Assembly: GCA_029204225.1 (NCBI GenBank)
Contig: CM055092.1
Coordinates: forward strand, 78,250,027 to 78,314,026
Reading direction: 5' to 3'
DNA length: 64,000 nt
Origin: Diphasiastrum complanatum
Taxonomy: Eukaryota > Streptophyta > Lycopodiopsida > Lycopodiales > Lycopodiaceae
The position numbers and the translations under genes are program-made. The notes under the pieces are model-generated. The model did not search any database. It was not told where the DNA came from and saw nothing but the letters and a program-made list of their open reading frames with translations. Below, one piece after another: positions 9,692 through 20,809 of this stretch (its first letter is position 1; each line of letters opens with the position of its first letter).

Positions 9692-11775
9692 AGGTGCCTA
9701 TCCCTAAAGATTTTGCTCCAAGTTCGGGTACGTCCACATGATCTCCTTGTCTGCCTGCGCTAAAGGTTCATCTCAAGGACCCTCTAAAGTCCTTGAAGTG
9801 ATTTGTAACCAGGACGAAGAGGGCCCTCACAGTCGCTTCTTGTTCAACCTACACTGCGCCAAATGGCAGCCAACCTTGAGTTCGCAAAGGTTGTTTCGAG
9901 TAGAGATGTGAAGTTCGATAAGTCCACATTCCCTGGACTAAAAGATGAAAGAGGCCATGAGATCTTCACACTGCTGCCAATTCAAGAGGGAGATCGAGGA
10001 CAGACGTCAAATTAGAATGTTGAGCCACAAACTCCAGAGCAGCAGAGAGCAAAAGATCAACCCCACGAACAAGAAACGTTCAAGCAGCGACGAAACGAAC
10101 CCAGAAGGTCAACAAGACAAAGAAGACCTCCAGACCGTTGCGCTGACAATCTTCAGTGGAGCTAAGACACGCAATTCGAGTAGTGCAGCTTCACTGAAGA
10201 GCCAACAACATATCAAGAAGTTGTCCAGAGTCTAGAGGGAGAATTCTGGAAGCAGGCAATGTCAGAGGAGATCAAGTCGATGAGGCGAAACGAGGCATGG
10301 ACACTAGAGCCCCTGCCAGAAAACAAAAAGATCGTCGACTGCAAGTGGGTGTACAAGAAGAAAATGAAATTAGATGGCACCGTTGGCCGTTACAAGGCAA
10401 GGCTTGTCGCGAAGGGCTACACAAAGATATGGTGTTGATTATTTCGACACATATTCGCCGATGGTCAAGATGACAAGCATACGACTACTCCTTGCATACG
10501 CCACACAGCACAATCTGGAAATTCACCAGATTGATGTGAAGACAGCCTTTCTCCACGGAGATCTAGAGGAAGTAATCTTCATGAAGCAGCCTAAAGGATT
10601 TGAAGACCCCGACAATTGACAATATGTCTGTCGGTTGCAGAGATGCATTTATGGTCTAAAACAGGCATCACGAGCTTGGTACAAGAAGCTCGATGGTCTT
10701 CTGAAGTCTCTAGACTTCAATCCTACACAACCGGACTGTAACGTCTATATAAAAAGAGTAGGAAAAGATTTTGTGATACTGACTATTTTTGTGGATGATT
10801 CCCTGATGATAGGAAATTCCTTGATGCTGATAAAAGACACGAAGAGTCAAATTTCTGAAAATTATGAAATCACAGATCTAGGAGAAGCAACGAAATGCCT
10901 CGGGCTGGAGATCAGAAGAGATCGAATAAAAGGCGAAATGCACTTGAGTCAGTCTGAATATGCCAGAAAGGTGCTCAAGTAGTTTCACATGATGGACTGC
11001 AAAGAAAAGGCCACACCAATGATAGCTGGAGCCAAGCTGACGAAGCAGGATTGCCCAAAAACAGAAGAGGAAGAACAGAAGATGGCAGGTATACCCTACC
11101 AAAACCTAATCGGTAGTCTGATGTACCTTACAATATGTACCAGACCCGATCTAGCTTTCTTTGTTTACGCCTTAAGCCAATTCTCTTCCCATCCTGGCAT
11201 CGCACATTGGCAAATGGCAAAACGAATCCTACAATATCTGAAGGGGACCCAAAATATGGGATTAACCTACAGAGCAGAAAACGAAAGAAAAGGATTCGAG
11301 CTGCACGACCACAGTGATGCAAGTTCGGCGAGCTGCAAAGATGACAGCAAGTCCATAACTGGAGGATGTACAATAGCGTGCGGAGCTTCAATCTGCTGGA
11401 TATGCAAAAAGCAAACCTTGGTAGCTCAATCTTCTTGCAAAGCTGAATACGTCGCAGCTTCAAAGGTGGTGAACGAGGTAGTGTGGTTGCAGATGATGTT
11501 GGAGGCAATCGAGATGCCACAAGGAGGACCATGCACGATGATGATGGACTCTCAGATTGCCATTTATCTGTCCCAGGATCCAGTCTTCCATTCAAAGACA
11601 AAACACATACCTCTGAAGTACCATCACATTCGAGATTTGATCTCGAAAGGAGAGCTCTAGGTCCAGTACATAAAATCTGAAGACATGATTGCAGATCTGC
11701 TCACGAAGCCGCTCTTCACAAAGCAAAGAAAGGCGATTGGATTAAACGTGCAAAGCTGCAAGGTTCAAGAGGGAG
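9692..11775 (+). pseudogene. Ty1/copia pol remnant, 5'-truncated
   Basis: It opens inside the integrase tail (KVVSSRDVKFDKSTFPGLKD, about 9890-9950). Next come the linker (EEPTTYQEVVQSLEGEFWKQ, 10200-10260) and a nearly complete RT: WVYKKKMKLDGTVGRYKARL (about 10345-10405), YSPMVKMTSIRLLLAY, IHQIDVKTAFLHGDL, CIYGLKQASRAWYKKLD, FVDDSLMIG (the catalytic FVDD). RNase H follows (SQFSSHPGIAHWQMAKRILQ, GGCTIACGASICWICKKQTL, KAEYVAASK) and the tail IKSEDMIADLLTKPL (about 11670-11715). Damage includes a frameshift at 10427 (YTK-...-YGVDYF), stops at 10617-10619 and 10980-10982, and one at 11658-11660. Gag, protease and most of integrase are missing. Damage is light compared with the 1-4 kb copias, so this is a younger insertion. 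Confidence 0.9.
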
Positions 11776-12538
11776 TGTCAGAAATGGTGAACTCCTGCAA
11801 CTTTGTTGCAACGTGAAAATGAAGCGAAGGTCGAATGGCGAACAATTCGCGAAAGTCAACGGACCTCGAAAACCCTAAGACACGAAGCGAAGCGAAACTT
11901 GAAGGTCGAATGATTCGCGAAAGTCAAACATGCCTCCAGGACCAAAAAGACAAAGACACGACATGAAACGAAAGAAACAAAAGGAAATCTTTCGCGCTGC
12001 CAGCTGGCAGCTCAACAGGCGTGGAGTCTTAAACTTCACGCCCAGCTGAAACGACTAGCAATAACGGAGAGTAATTGATTAGTTGATTGGCGTTAACTAC
12101 TCTTGTAATTCTCTGTTTAGTTATCTTGTAAACTCCACACAGTGGAGATATAAACTACTTTTCTGGATCAAAACATACACAGAGAATGTGCGTGAGTAGA
12201 GCAGAAAAGAAAAAAAATAGAAACAAAATAGTTGTGCATGAAAGTTTTCCAACGAGCAAAACACAACGAAAGAGCAGAGCGTCAGGCCGCCAACGAGCGA
12301 GACACTGACCATCTCGCTCTAGGAATTAAACTGATAATTTAGTTGCTCTATTTCGTGCATCTCCTTGTCTTCCGCTGTCTTGATTGCTAGAATGAAATAT
12401 GTTCTGTGATCTGTAGTCGCGTGTCTAGGCTCCTGTGAGCTTCCGCACAAGAAAACTCAAAAAAAACAAAATTGTTCGCGACAACGAAACAAAACCGTTC
12501 GCGACATGAGAAACATGATTCCGCTGGGTTGTCTGACA
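11776..12538 (+). mobile_element. 3' LTR of the 9.7-kb copia element
   Basis: It starts TGTCAG immediately after the polypurine tract AAGAGGGAG and ends CTGACA, a perfect 6-bp inverted terminus, giving 763 bp. A TATAAA box sits at about 12147-12152. The sequence contains repeated TTCGCGA/GCGAA words. No matching 5' LTR is present, in line with 5' truncation. Confidence 0.75.
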
Positions 12539-12544
12539 CAAGTC

Positions 12545-12962
12545 CTATCGTAGAATAAACATCTCTCGTATCATGAGTGCGGCGCATCGAAGTCCTCGTA
12601 GGCAAAAGAATTGATAATTGTGAAGGCTCTGTCGATTGGTGTTGAAAATCATGATCATCGTCTTTTTTAAGTTAACAGAGAGACCCCAAGCAACACAAAA
12701 CCGATGTAAGACCTGTAAGTGACACTGCAACCCTTCTGGTGAGGGAGAAAGCAAGATCATCAATATAAAGAGCAAACAGTGGAGGGGACAGTGGACAGCC
12801 TTGCTTGGACACCAACAGTGCTACGGATGGAAGACGACAAATCAGTACCCAACCGAATACGTGCTAGAACTCTCTCATACAAAGCAACCACTGCCACGAG
12901 AATAGAGTCGGAAAAGCAAAGCTAACGTAGTCTGCTGATCAAAAGATTACGTGGAACAGTAT
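12545..12962 (-). pseudogene. LINE reverse transcriptase, 3' part (separated by the hAT insertion)
   Basis: Reading down from 12962: TVPRNLL, then LYERVLARIRLGTDL, a QGCPLSPPLFALYIDDL block (RT motif region with GCPLSP), a damaged YADD region (LFILMILLSPSPEGLQ) and WGLSVNLKKTMIMIF. These are consecutive RT blocks of a non-LTR retrotransposon, with frameshifts. It continues the reading frame that stops at SKAF on the other side of the hAT element (15129). The fragment is cut near 12545, next to the end of the copia LTR. Confidence 0.85.
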
Positions 12963-12970
12963 CAAAGGCC

Positions 12971-15120
12971 CATAGAACCGTGGTACGGTTCATCTAAATA
13001 ATTATTTAATTAATTAATTAATTTTCCTAAATTTCCCTCCAAAACCCCTCAAAGCTCGTTTTTGTCCCTCATTTCACATTTTTTTGGTAGAGGTTGAGAG
13101 AGAGGGCGCTTTGGTTTGAGAGAGAGGGCTGCTCAGATTGATGAGAGAGAAGAGGGCAGGGTAGAGAGAGACTGCAGCGGCCTCTGTAGAGAGATAAAAT
13201 TAGGGTTTAGTTGTAGGTTTGCTTTTTTTGCTCGAAAATCAGGTTTTTTGACATTCCCTCATGCAAATAGGCCTATTTTTAAGGTCTAGGCATTTCAGAT
13301 CATAGAGAGAGATTGGGACAGTCTAGAGAGAGACTGTACCAGCCCATCTAGAGAGAGAAGGATAGGGTTTAGGGTTAAGGTTATTTTTTGGAGCCAAAAA
13401 ACAGGTTTTTGCATTATGGAGGGCCTCTTCTGGAGGTCTAGGGGTTTAGCTTGATAGGGTTCGGGGTTGGCATTCCCAGGTTCATTGCATTGCGTGGGAG
13501 CACATATCCACTTATCCAGGACCGATTTCCTCTGACCGAATGGTAACTCATTTGTCTTTTCTTGCACTTCTTCCGTACTTCACTCCTGTACTTCCTGTTT
13601 CCTATACCGTCTCACACCATGCCTACTGGAGATATGCCTGAGCTATGGGGTGAGGTAGACCAAGACCCCGAGCTCGTTAGGTCTGACGTTCGGTCTGGGA
13701 CGCGTGGATGAACCTGTAGGTTTTGCCATGCTCGTTTTGTCAGCACTCTCACTAGGCTGAAAGGCCATCTCCTTGGTGTTGTCAAGGGTGATGGCAAACG
13801 CTTAGGCTCCCTCCCTTGCCCACACATGCCTGCTCAGGAGCATTGTAGGCTCATTGACATATACCGAGCTCGATTGACGTAGGCCGGTATGTCACTAGAT
13901 CCTGATGTATATGCAGTAGTATCATCCACCCCACGGGATCCACTAGCTCCTCATCCACCACCACCACGTCCTCCCCCACCTCCTATTCCTACTCCTCCCC
14001 CTCAGCCTGATGCACATCCACCACTCGTTCCTCAGCCCACTACACCATGTCCTGCCCCTCCTGCTGCTGCATCTATTCCAGTCGGTGCATTTCCACAGCG
14101 CCCTCCTGCAGTCACTCAGATGACTCGCCCAGTGCAGACATTCCGATTTCTTCGCTCTGAGTCGGCACCAGATGGTCTCTCACAGGACACCCAGGACATA
14201 CCATCCACTTTCCCCACACATCAGTATGATTTGGACTCTGATGATGAGGATGGTGATGATAGACAGCATGGTGAGGTTGGTTCTTTTGGAGCTTCTTCGC
14301 CACCATCTCAGCAGCCCCAGGATCCCCCGCAGCCGCAGCATCCCCCTCAGCCACCTCAGGCCCAATTTCCCCCCCAGCCTCGGCACCCCCCCTGCCACTG
14401 ACATACCTCCTCCTGCTCCTCGTAGGGGTGCTTACCATACTAGGGCATCCTCCAATAGATCATCTCGCAACTCCCAATATCGACAGCAGTCCATGGGGGA
14501 GTCTTTCCAGCCCCATCTCGAGGCAGAGGCCCAACAGGCTTTGGCAAACATGATCTATGCGCTGAACCTGCCATTTGCCATTGCTGACACGGAGCCCTTC
14601 AAGAGGGCTATAGTTGTAGTTGCTGCTGCAAGTCCACGCTTCAGGCCACCCGTGGCTGAGGCTGTCTGTACCACCTACCTTACGTCCAGGGTGGAGGAGC
14701 TCACCACACAGATGATGCCTCTTAGGAAGGCCTGGGAAACTTATGGGTGCTCGATCATGTCTGATGGCTGGAGTGACACCAGTCGTCGGCCAATGATCAA
14801 CATACTGGTGTCTTGCTGCATGGGCACTATGTTTTATCGGGCCATTGATGCTAGTAGAGGTGGTGGGGTCATTGACGGACAGTTTATGTTCGATATCATC
14901 AGTGACGTTATAGAGGAGGTTGGCCCTGCCAACGTAGTGCAGGTTGTCACCGACAACGCAAGTAATTGCGTGCACATGTCTCACTTGCTACAGCAACAGT
15001 ACCCTGCTATTGTATGGACTCCCTGTGCTGCACATAGCATTGATCTTATACTGGGGGATATTGGCCGCTTGCCCTGGGTCCGCACGATAGCTGATATGGC
15101 CCCGGTTCATTAATTCTATG
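12971..15120 (+). mobile_element. hAT-superfamily transposon inserted in a LINE
   Basis: The element is bounded by a perfect 8-bp direct duplication CAAAGGCC (12963-12970 and 15121-15128), the size made by hAT transposases. Its ends share the inverted terminus CATAGAA, with GAACCG/CGGTTC-type words just inside. It splits the LINE RT between SKAF and DTVPRN. Inside are a damaged BED zinc finger, a proline-rich linker and a DUF659-type transposase domain. The dimerisation region normally found at the hAT C-terminus is absent: the frame stops at 15113, seven bases before the right end, so this is an internally deleted copy. Confidence 0.9.
13618..15113 (+). pseudogene. hAT transposase (BED + DUF659), truncated and frameshifted
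   Basis: From ATG 13618 the frame reads MPTGDMPELWGEVD, has a TGA in codon 31-32 territory, then a BED-type finger (CRFCHARF...RLKGHL, about 13718-13770). A stop at 13878-13880 is followed by a proline-rich frame (13889-14401; DPDVYAVVS, long PPPP runs, DSDDEDGDD). A shift in the C-homopolymers around 14368-14396 leads into the DUF659 region: MIYALNLPFAI, WETYGCSIMSDGWSD, VSCCMGTMFYRAIDAS, VVQVVTDNASN, WTPCAAHSIDLIL, ending DMAPVH-stop at 15113. BED fingers bind the transposon ends, and DUF659 covers the first half of the RNase-H-like catalytic core. The C-terminal catalytic/dimerisation half is missing. It cannot make active transposase. Confidence 0.85.
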
Positions 15121-15128
15121 CAAAGGCC

Positions 15129-15375
15129 TTAGAGAGATCAACGAAACAAGCAAATACCTTCTTACCCATATGCTTTGCCTTCTCAATGATAGTACATAGG
15201 GTGAGGACATGATCAAGAGTGCCATAACCCTAGCGGAGGCCAGCCTGGCCAGTCGCATACAAAAGTCGAGAATCAGCGTCTGCCGTAACGAAGTTCTGGA
15301 GAATAGTGGCGTACAACTTGGCCATGGTATACCAATCATAATAGTGCGATAGTTGTGGACATTCATGGCATCGCC
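15129..15375 (-). pseudogene. LINE reverse transcriptase, 5' part
   Basis: Minus-strand blocks GDAMNVHNYRTIMIGI and GQAGLR are followed by DHVLTLCTIIEKAKHMGKKV and VDLSKAF, the N-terminal RT motifs of the same LINE whose later motifs lie at 12962-12545. Stops and shifts are present. The fragment starts abruptly near 15375. Confidence 0.8.
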
Positions 15376-15493
15376 TATGTGAAAAGGATAAACTATGAGT
15401 TACATAATCCTTTTACCAACTTATTCCTAGCGTAAAACCACTCTTTACCTAGGATTAAATCTAGCTTATCAAGATTAATGTTATGAATCTCCT

Positions 15494-15688
15494 ATGGAGG
15501 CAACCCAAGCTTCAAGCCCTGCTTCGACCGATATGGAAGAACTAGTGCGCACGATTAATCAGCTTCAACAACAGGTTATCGACATGCAGTCAAAACATGA
15601 ACGGGCAGAGGCAGAGATGAAGGCCTTGTCGCAATCTCGTCAAGCCCTCTTGAACCTGATGTTTACCTTGGAAATAGAGCTCTTTTGA
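15494..15688 (+). CDS. Short helical open frame, possibly a retrotransposon gag start
   Basis: The frame MEATQASSPASTDMEELVRT and so on is rich in Q, E, K and L (INQLQQQVIDMQSKHERAEA) and is predicted by eye to form a coiled helix. N-terminal gag segments of plant gypsy elements look like this, but no LTR, primer-binding site or later gag motif is next to it. Function unknown. Confidence 0.25.
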   Translation: MEATQASSPASTDMEELVRTINQLQQQVIDMQSKHERAEAEMKALSQSRQALLNLMFTLEIELF

Positions 15689-15769
15689 AGCTTCACTTCA
15701 CTTTGGGCTTGCCCTAGGAATATCAACTTCAAGTCCGTCGTAACTAGCCACAGACCCTATGAAACTATA

Positions 15770-16130
15770 CGAAAGCTTAGGAGGCTAGGCATTTTTTTTG
15801 TCTTATAAGTACAAATGTTACAGCATTCACAACGAGATAACAAACTTTGTCCTTTCAGCATATTATGAGTTACGCCAAAATTGCCCATTCCCATACAAAG
15901 CTCAGCACGCACTTTAAAAAAATGCATATAGTTGTTACAAAATACTCAGCCTCATACAATACAGATTAACTCCTGTATCCTACAAGTTTTTCTTAGCATC
16001 TTGATTAGTACACTTTGCCCAGGAAGCGCACTCCCTCCTGCCAACAAAAACAGAAAGAACCCTCTGCTACTGGCACATCAAATTTCACATGGCAGCCTGC
16101 AGGCATAAATGTTTTTAGGCTGATTTTTCT
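15770..16130 (-). other. 3'-terminal exon and 3' flank of coiled-coil Locus II
   Basis: After an acceptor CCTGCAG (about 16100) the terminal exon, read in the phase left by exon A, gives only A-A-M-stop, then a long untranslated stretch to about 15770. The same sequence recurs at 20228-20500 (same strand) and inverted at 52680-53008, which marks it as the conserved 3' end of this gene family. An open frame across the acceptor is not in phase with the upstream exons. Confidence 0.6.
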
Positions 16131-16430
16131 ACTGAGAATACAATCCACATAAGGACAGTATATGTCACCCCACAGGCATACGTACAGATAGACATACCCT
16201 TGCAAGCTGCAACCACATATGTAGGGGCAATAGCATTGCTAGCAGCTATACATTCACTTTGACCAATGCCATTGCCCTTAATAAAATGCCCAATCTTCGT
16301 AGTTGGGCCATCTAGCAGTGGGGTAAGGTCATTAATAGTTCAGTTCTAGCTGGAGACAGTGTTTTCTAGATTTCCAGCTCGTCACCTGAAAGGACTTGTG
16401 TTTTATATATTAATATCGATTTGGTCATAC

Positions 16431-18302
16431 CTCTTCTTTGAGCTTTTCAACTTTCTTAGCTTCATCACTTCCAGCATCTTTCAATCTGACTACTTCTTCT
16501 TGAAGTGCTGATAACTGAACAAATAAAAGAACACATGCTCACACAACTACTAAATCGCAGAGTTTTCCTTATCTAAATATTTCATCATCTAGTAAAAATG
16601 TTTATCCGTCAGCACCACACAACTGTTTGTCTCTAGAAGTCAGGGTCGATAGAGTACACTGCATGTCAGTAGGCCTTACATTTTGTTCAAGTTCTTGAAC
16701 ATATGCAGCTTTCTGAGACAAATCTCTGTCTTGAGTATTTGATAAGGACCTCAGATTACCAGCTTCTGATCTGCCACAAGCCCATCAAGTTCAACTAAGA
16801 CTAGGATGACGGAATTTATTTTAGATTCTACTAGATGACCACTCACTATCAACTGGGTCTGCAGAATCATTCACTTCATGATACGTATTCAGATTAGAAA
16901 GCAGCAAAGCATTACACACTTAGAAACATAGTACAACTAGTTTCGAATCGAGAATTGCCCAGGAATCTTGGAACTTGAAAAAAAGTTAGGAGAATCTGAA
17001 GCTAGCAAAGTATCAAAAGCATACAATTCATGTAGAACATAGCAAAGATGATGTGTCTTTAGCACAATTTCCCACACCAAAAACGTTACCTTCCACACAT
17101 TCCCTAGCTTCCCAAAAATGCATTGAATGCTAAGATTGAAAACTTATCCAAATAAGTTTCAAATTTTCCTTAAATCAGAAAGATTCAATTTTCAAAAAGG
17201 TTCTGAAACCTTTGGATTGAAATTCATTGTAACTAGGCTTAGAAAGCAAAGAAGAATGAAGTTTTCCAACACAAGCCTTTATTTGGTCTTTGTGAAAATT
17301 TGACAATCCAATTTGGTCGAATCTGTTCGGTGTTAATTAGGTCAAGAACAAAATTCGTACCATAAAGTTACCAAAAACTTTCCCCATACTAACCTTGTTT
17401 CGGCCAAGAACTTTTCACGCTCCAAAACTTTCTGTCTGAGATCATTCACCTCAATATCTAAAGCTGATGCCTGCAAGGACATAACAGTGTAACACATCAA
17501 AGACTTCCACAATCCAAAAACATAAAGCAATAGTTACTTTGTCAACATAATGTAAAATCCATAATTTGGTAAACGGTCCACATTCAAAAACATTCATGAC
17601 CATAAAGGTTTGAAAATGACAACACTTTGAACTCTAGTTTCAAACATTACATCATAAACTCCTGCACAACTCTTTGTCACCACCTTCAACATGAACAGTC
17701 TACTTGTTGAATTTGAGTTCTCAAAGAGTAGGGTGGCAAAATAGAACATGAACAACAATAACATTACGGTCTCATTCATGAAGAAAATAAACTTCTATGT
17801 CATGCCTCATCTGTACATGACAAAGTAGGGCAGGGGCAGTAGCTTCTCTCTCTTTAACTGCTAGTCTTTCCATTGTTCGCTCTAACTCTTTCCTCTCTTT
17901 CTGCCTCGGTTCTTCAGTCTCTTGCCAAGATATCATAAAATGCTGCAGCCATATCAGAGATGGACCGCAAAACTCTTAGACAAGCTTCACGCATTTTCTC
18001 AGGTTCGTGTGCTTGCAATGATGGGATTGAAAAAAGTATCTTGTAGGTTTCCATCAAAATGCATCACCTGAGAAAGTTGAAAAAGGCTTTCAGAGCACAA
18101 ACATCTCATTATGCTTTTGCAGCTCAAGTTCTACTAGTTTTGCTCTGCTTTCATCATCAACCATTCTCTTTGTGGACAAATTAGCATCTTTGGTGATCAC
18201 ATTTGACTTCTTCAACAAATCCCGCTCTATCTCTAAACTTTGGTTATCTTTCTCAGCCGCTAGCATTTGCCAGCGCTCACATTCATCTCCCTTTTCATTC
18301 AT
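16431..18302 (-). pseudogene. Coiled-coil gene, Locus II (single exon triplet, broken)
   Basis: Four exon regions run down the minus strand: a partial head exon (18302-17838), C1 (17470-17394, 77 nt), B1 (16770-16680, 91 nt) and A1 (16514-16431, 84 nt). The head exon matches the second half of the Locus I first exon (GDECERWQMLAAEKDNQSLE; AKLVELELQKHNE) but has lost its first ~250 codons and a block around KQFQMLSKASES, and carries frameshifts. C1, B1 and A1 are open with consensus splice sites; the phases join C (0 to 2), B (2 to 0) and A (0 to 0). With the 5' flank at 18330-18538 and the 3' exon at 15.8-16.1 kb this shows the presumed ancestral gene order with one triplet. The missing head makes it a pseudogene. 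Confidence 0.7.
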
Positions 18303-18329
18303 TGATAGTTAAGATGAAAAACTGAGTTA

Positions 18330-18538
18330 GTTCAATTGCGTTAGCTTAAAGCTCATGCACGCCTCTCAAGGTACCTTCGATCCTCAAAACTTCACTTAGC
18401 TACGCCCCCTCTGCTCTCCAACACATCATTTCATAGCAAAACTTTGAGGCCAGGCCCCTGACCCCTTACCAACCCGGCAGCATCCAGTTCATTAGAAGCT
18501 TCAGAACAACCTAAAGAGATGCAGGGGTATATATGCCT
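18330..18538 (-). promoter_or_regulatory. Copy of the coiled-coil gene's 5' flank
   Basis: Resembles 56655-56875 upstream of Locus I (shared AGCTTAAAGCTCA, GAGGTACCTTC, TACGCCCCCTCTGCTCTCCA, AACATCATTTCATAGCAAAA-type blocks). It probably held the promoter/5' leader of Locus II before the internal deletion. Homology resumes beyond the MITE at 18715. Confidence 0.55.
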
Positions 18539-18714
18539 CTTAGAAGCCCGTTCCGACCAAAATGGGTCGGAATGTTCCGTTCCGGAACGTTCCTGGTTAT
18601 TTTGATTATTTATCTTAATTAAATCCTTTGTTAAAAAAAACGTATCTTTTTATTTATTTTTTTTGGGCATTGTTCCGAAACGGAACGCATTCTGGTCCGG
18701 AACGGGCAACTAAG
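18539..18714. mobile_element. hAT-like MITE, 176 bp
   Basis: Inverted termini CTTAG-NN-GCCCGTTCCG are readable at both ends (18539-18555 and 18698-18714), with GTTCCGAAACGGAAC-type palindromes inside and an AT-rich core. It is flanked by near-identical 8-mers ATATGCCT (18531-18538) and ATATGCGT (18715-18722), the 8-bp size of hAT insertions. The paralogous 5' flank of Locus I near 56870 lacks this sequence. Confidence 0.75.
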
Positions 18715-18889
18715 ATATGCGTGTAGTAAGGAGGGGCAAGATGATGTATGATGAAAAAATCTGGATCATGAAAGAAATGTAAGCATTCATCAGCAAAGGA
18801 GCAATGTTTCATGGACCTTTTCGAAATGCATTTTCAAAAAGGGTTTGAAACAAGAAAGAATCGGTAACCCAGCAAAATATTTGACGAAA

Positions 18890-19640
18890 TGGTTTTAGGG
18901 TTTTTTTTTTTTTATAGATTTTATTTGGCATTTATTTCGGTTTGGTATTTTCTCTATTTTGGCATCTCCACTTTAAGTTAAGATCTCCACCAACCAATGT
19001 CTTTCGACATTTTTTGACTTGTGTCGTTCGACATTTTCTATAACAAAATTCGTGCCATATTGCAGACTCCAGAGGAATTTTAATTGTGCCAAACTCTATG
19101 TATTTTTATAGACTATATCGAGCTCCATATATTTTTGTAGACCATGCCGAACTTCGTGTATTTTTGCAAACTATATAGAAAGATTTGAATATTTATATAG
19201 ATTTAATAGGACCTCATTAAAAGAAGAATTAAGTGAGAATTCTAACACTCCCCCTTAAAGAGGATCTGTAACTTCATGATCCTTAATTTGAGTATCTCAA
19301 AAAATCTATTATGACTTTGAATTTAGACCCATGGTAAAAATGTCTGCAGCCATGAACTATGTTTTGCAAAACATTACACAAACTTCTCTATTTAGAACTT
19401 TCTCTCTAACATAATGATATTTTATCTCAATACGTTTACTCTTGGAATGAAACCTGAGATTTAGTGACAATGCAATAGCACTTTGATTGTCACAAAACTA
19501 TTGAGTTGGACTATTCTGAGATAGTCCGACGTAAAAAAAGAAATTGTCTATGCCAAATGTCTTCTTTTATTGCATGTGTCGTCCAAATATATTCTACTTC
19601 AGTAGAAGATAAGGCTATCAAAGTCTACTTTCCACTGTTC
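18890..19640 (-). pseudogene. Copia RNase H tail with start of its 3' LTR
   Basis: From 19620 downward: ALSSTEVEYIWTTHAIKE, then AIALSLNLRFHSKSKRIEIK and YHYVREKVLNREV, then MAADIFTMGL, i.e. the last part of copia RNase H and its C-terminal tail. A polypurine tract (TTTAAGGGGGAG, about 19250) and an LTR start TGTTAGAATTC follow at about 19249, running to about 18890 where it merges into a T-rich tract. A third, separate copia lineage in the window; stops are present. Confidence 0.75.
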
Positions 19641-20225
19641 CATGAGATTGGACCCAGGCTAGTTGACAAAAGTAAGACTGTGGAGCAAACCCAACCAACC
19701 AACTAGAAGCTAAAGATCAACCCACAATAGCTTCACCCCGAACCACAGTGAATGAATGCAAGTGAGGATAGAATTCTAGTACCCACAAACTAGAATCTAG
19801 AAGTGTAGGAGGGCGAGTTTCTATACGTACTTATAGCCTGCCAGATGCATGTACGTATGCCATGCAAACCATCAACTGAAATTATTATTTACACTCCTCA
19901 GCATTCATATAGCAATCAAACACCATGCACTGCTCCACATGTCGTAAGTGGAGTGCCTGGGCCCCTCTCAAGGTTATTAATTACATAACTCGGCTTGACT
20001 GGAATATTAAGGCATAACTAATAAACTCGAACACTAGAGTGTCGAATATCCACTTCAAGGTTTATTCCAAATCCTCAGTACTGGACAGGGACGTAACAGT
20101 TTGTGTAGCAACACACACCTCACAACACCCCTTAGCAAAACTAGGTTTTCTGAAGTATAGAGTTTATATTACGCTGGGGTGAAAATTCGACTTGTAGACC
20201 TCTGAACGTACTTCCATATGTCTAC
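19641..20225. other. No gene seen
   Basis: Sequence between the copia fragment and the next copy of the coiled-coil 3' exon. It has no open frame worth calling; it may be further retrotransposon debris, since it interrupts the coiled-coil region between Locus II and unit 2. Confidence 0.4.
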
Positions 20226-20227
20226 TT

Positions 20228-20500
20228 TGTCCATAGTCCTTTCAGCATATTATGAGTTACGCCAAAATTTCCCATTCCTATATACAGCACAGCACGCACT
20301 TTTAAAAAATGCATATAGTCGTTACAAAATACTCAGACTCATATAATACAGACTAACTGCCGTATCCTACAAGTTTTTCTTTGCATCTTGATTAGTAGAC
20401 TTTGTCCAGGAAACACACCCCCCCTACAAACAAAACAGAAAGAACCTTCCACTAGCGGAACATCAAAATTCGCATGGCAGCCTGCAGGCATAAATTTTTT
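20228..20500 (-). other. 3'-terminal exon copy at the downstream end of the exon array
   Basis: Close match to 15830-16110: same acceptor CCTGCAG, same following sequence. In the phase left by exon A it reads AAMRILMFR-stop. It lies directly downstream (minus strand) of unit 2, so it is the natural 3' end of the array-bearing gene. Confidence 0.6.
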
Positions 20501-20809
20501 CAGGCCAATTTTTTTGCTGATAATACAAACCACATAAGGACAGTATATGTCACCTCACAGGCATTCGAACAGATAAACATACCCTTGCAAGTTGCAACCA
20601 CATATGTAGGGGCAGTAGCATTGCTAGCAGCTATACATTCACTTTGACCAATGCCATTGCCCTTAATAAAATGCCCAATCCTCATAGTTGGGCCTTGTAC
20701 CAGTGGGATAAGTCATTAATAGCCCAGTTCTAGCTAGAAAAAGTGTTTTCTAGATTTCAAGCTCCTCAAAGGACTTGTGTTTTGTATATTAATCTTGATT
20801 CAGTCATAC

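Noticed and set aside
11128-11601. 157-codon minus-strand frame within copia RNase H
   Set aside because: Shadow of a well-recognised plus-strand pol sequence.
14112-14984. Minus-strand open frames opposite the hAT transposase
   Set aside because: They mirror the proline-rich linker and DUF659 coding sequence of the plus strand and have no domain of their own.
16005-16205. Open frame across the 3' exon of Locus II (similar one at 20339-20533)
   Set aside because: It runs across the splice acceptor out of phase with the upstream exons; the in-phase reading stops after a few residues.
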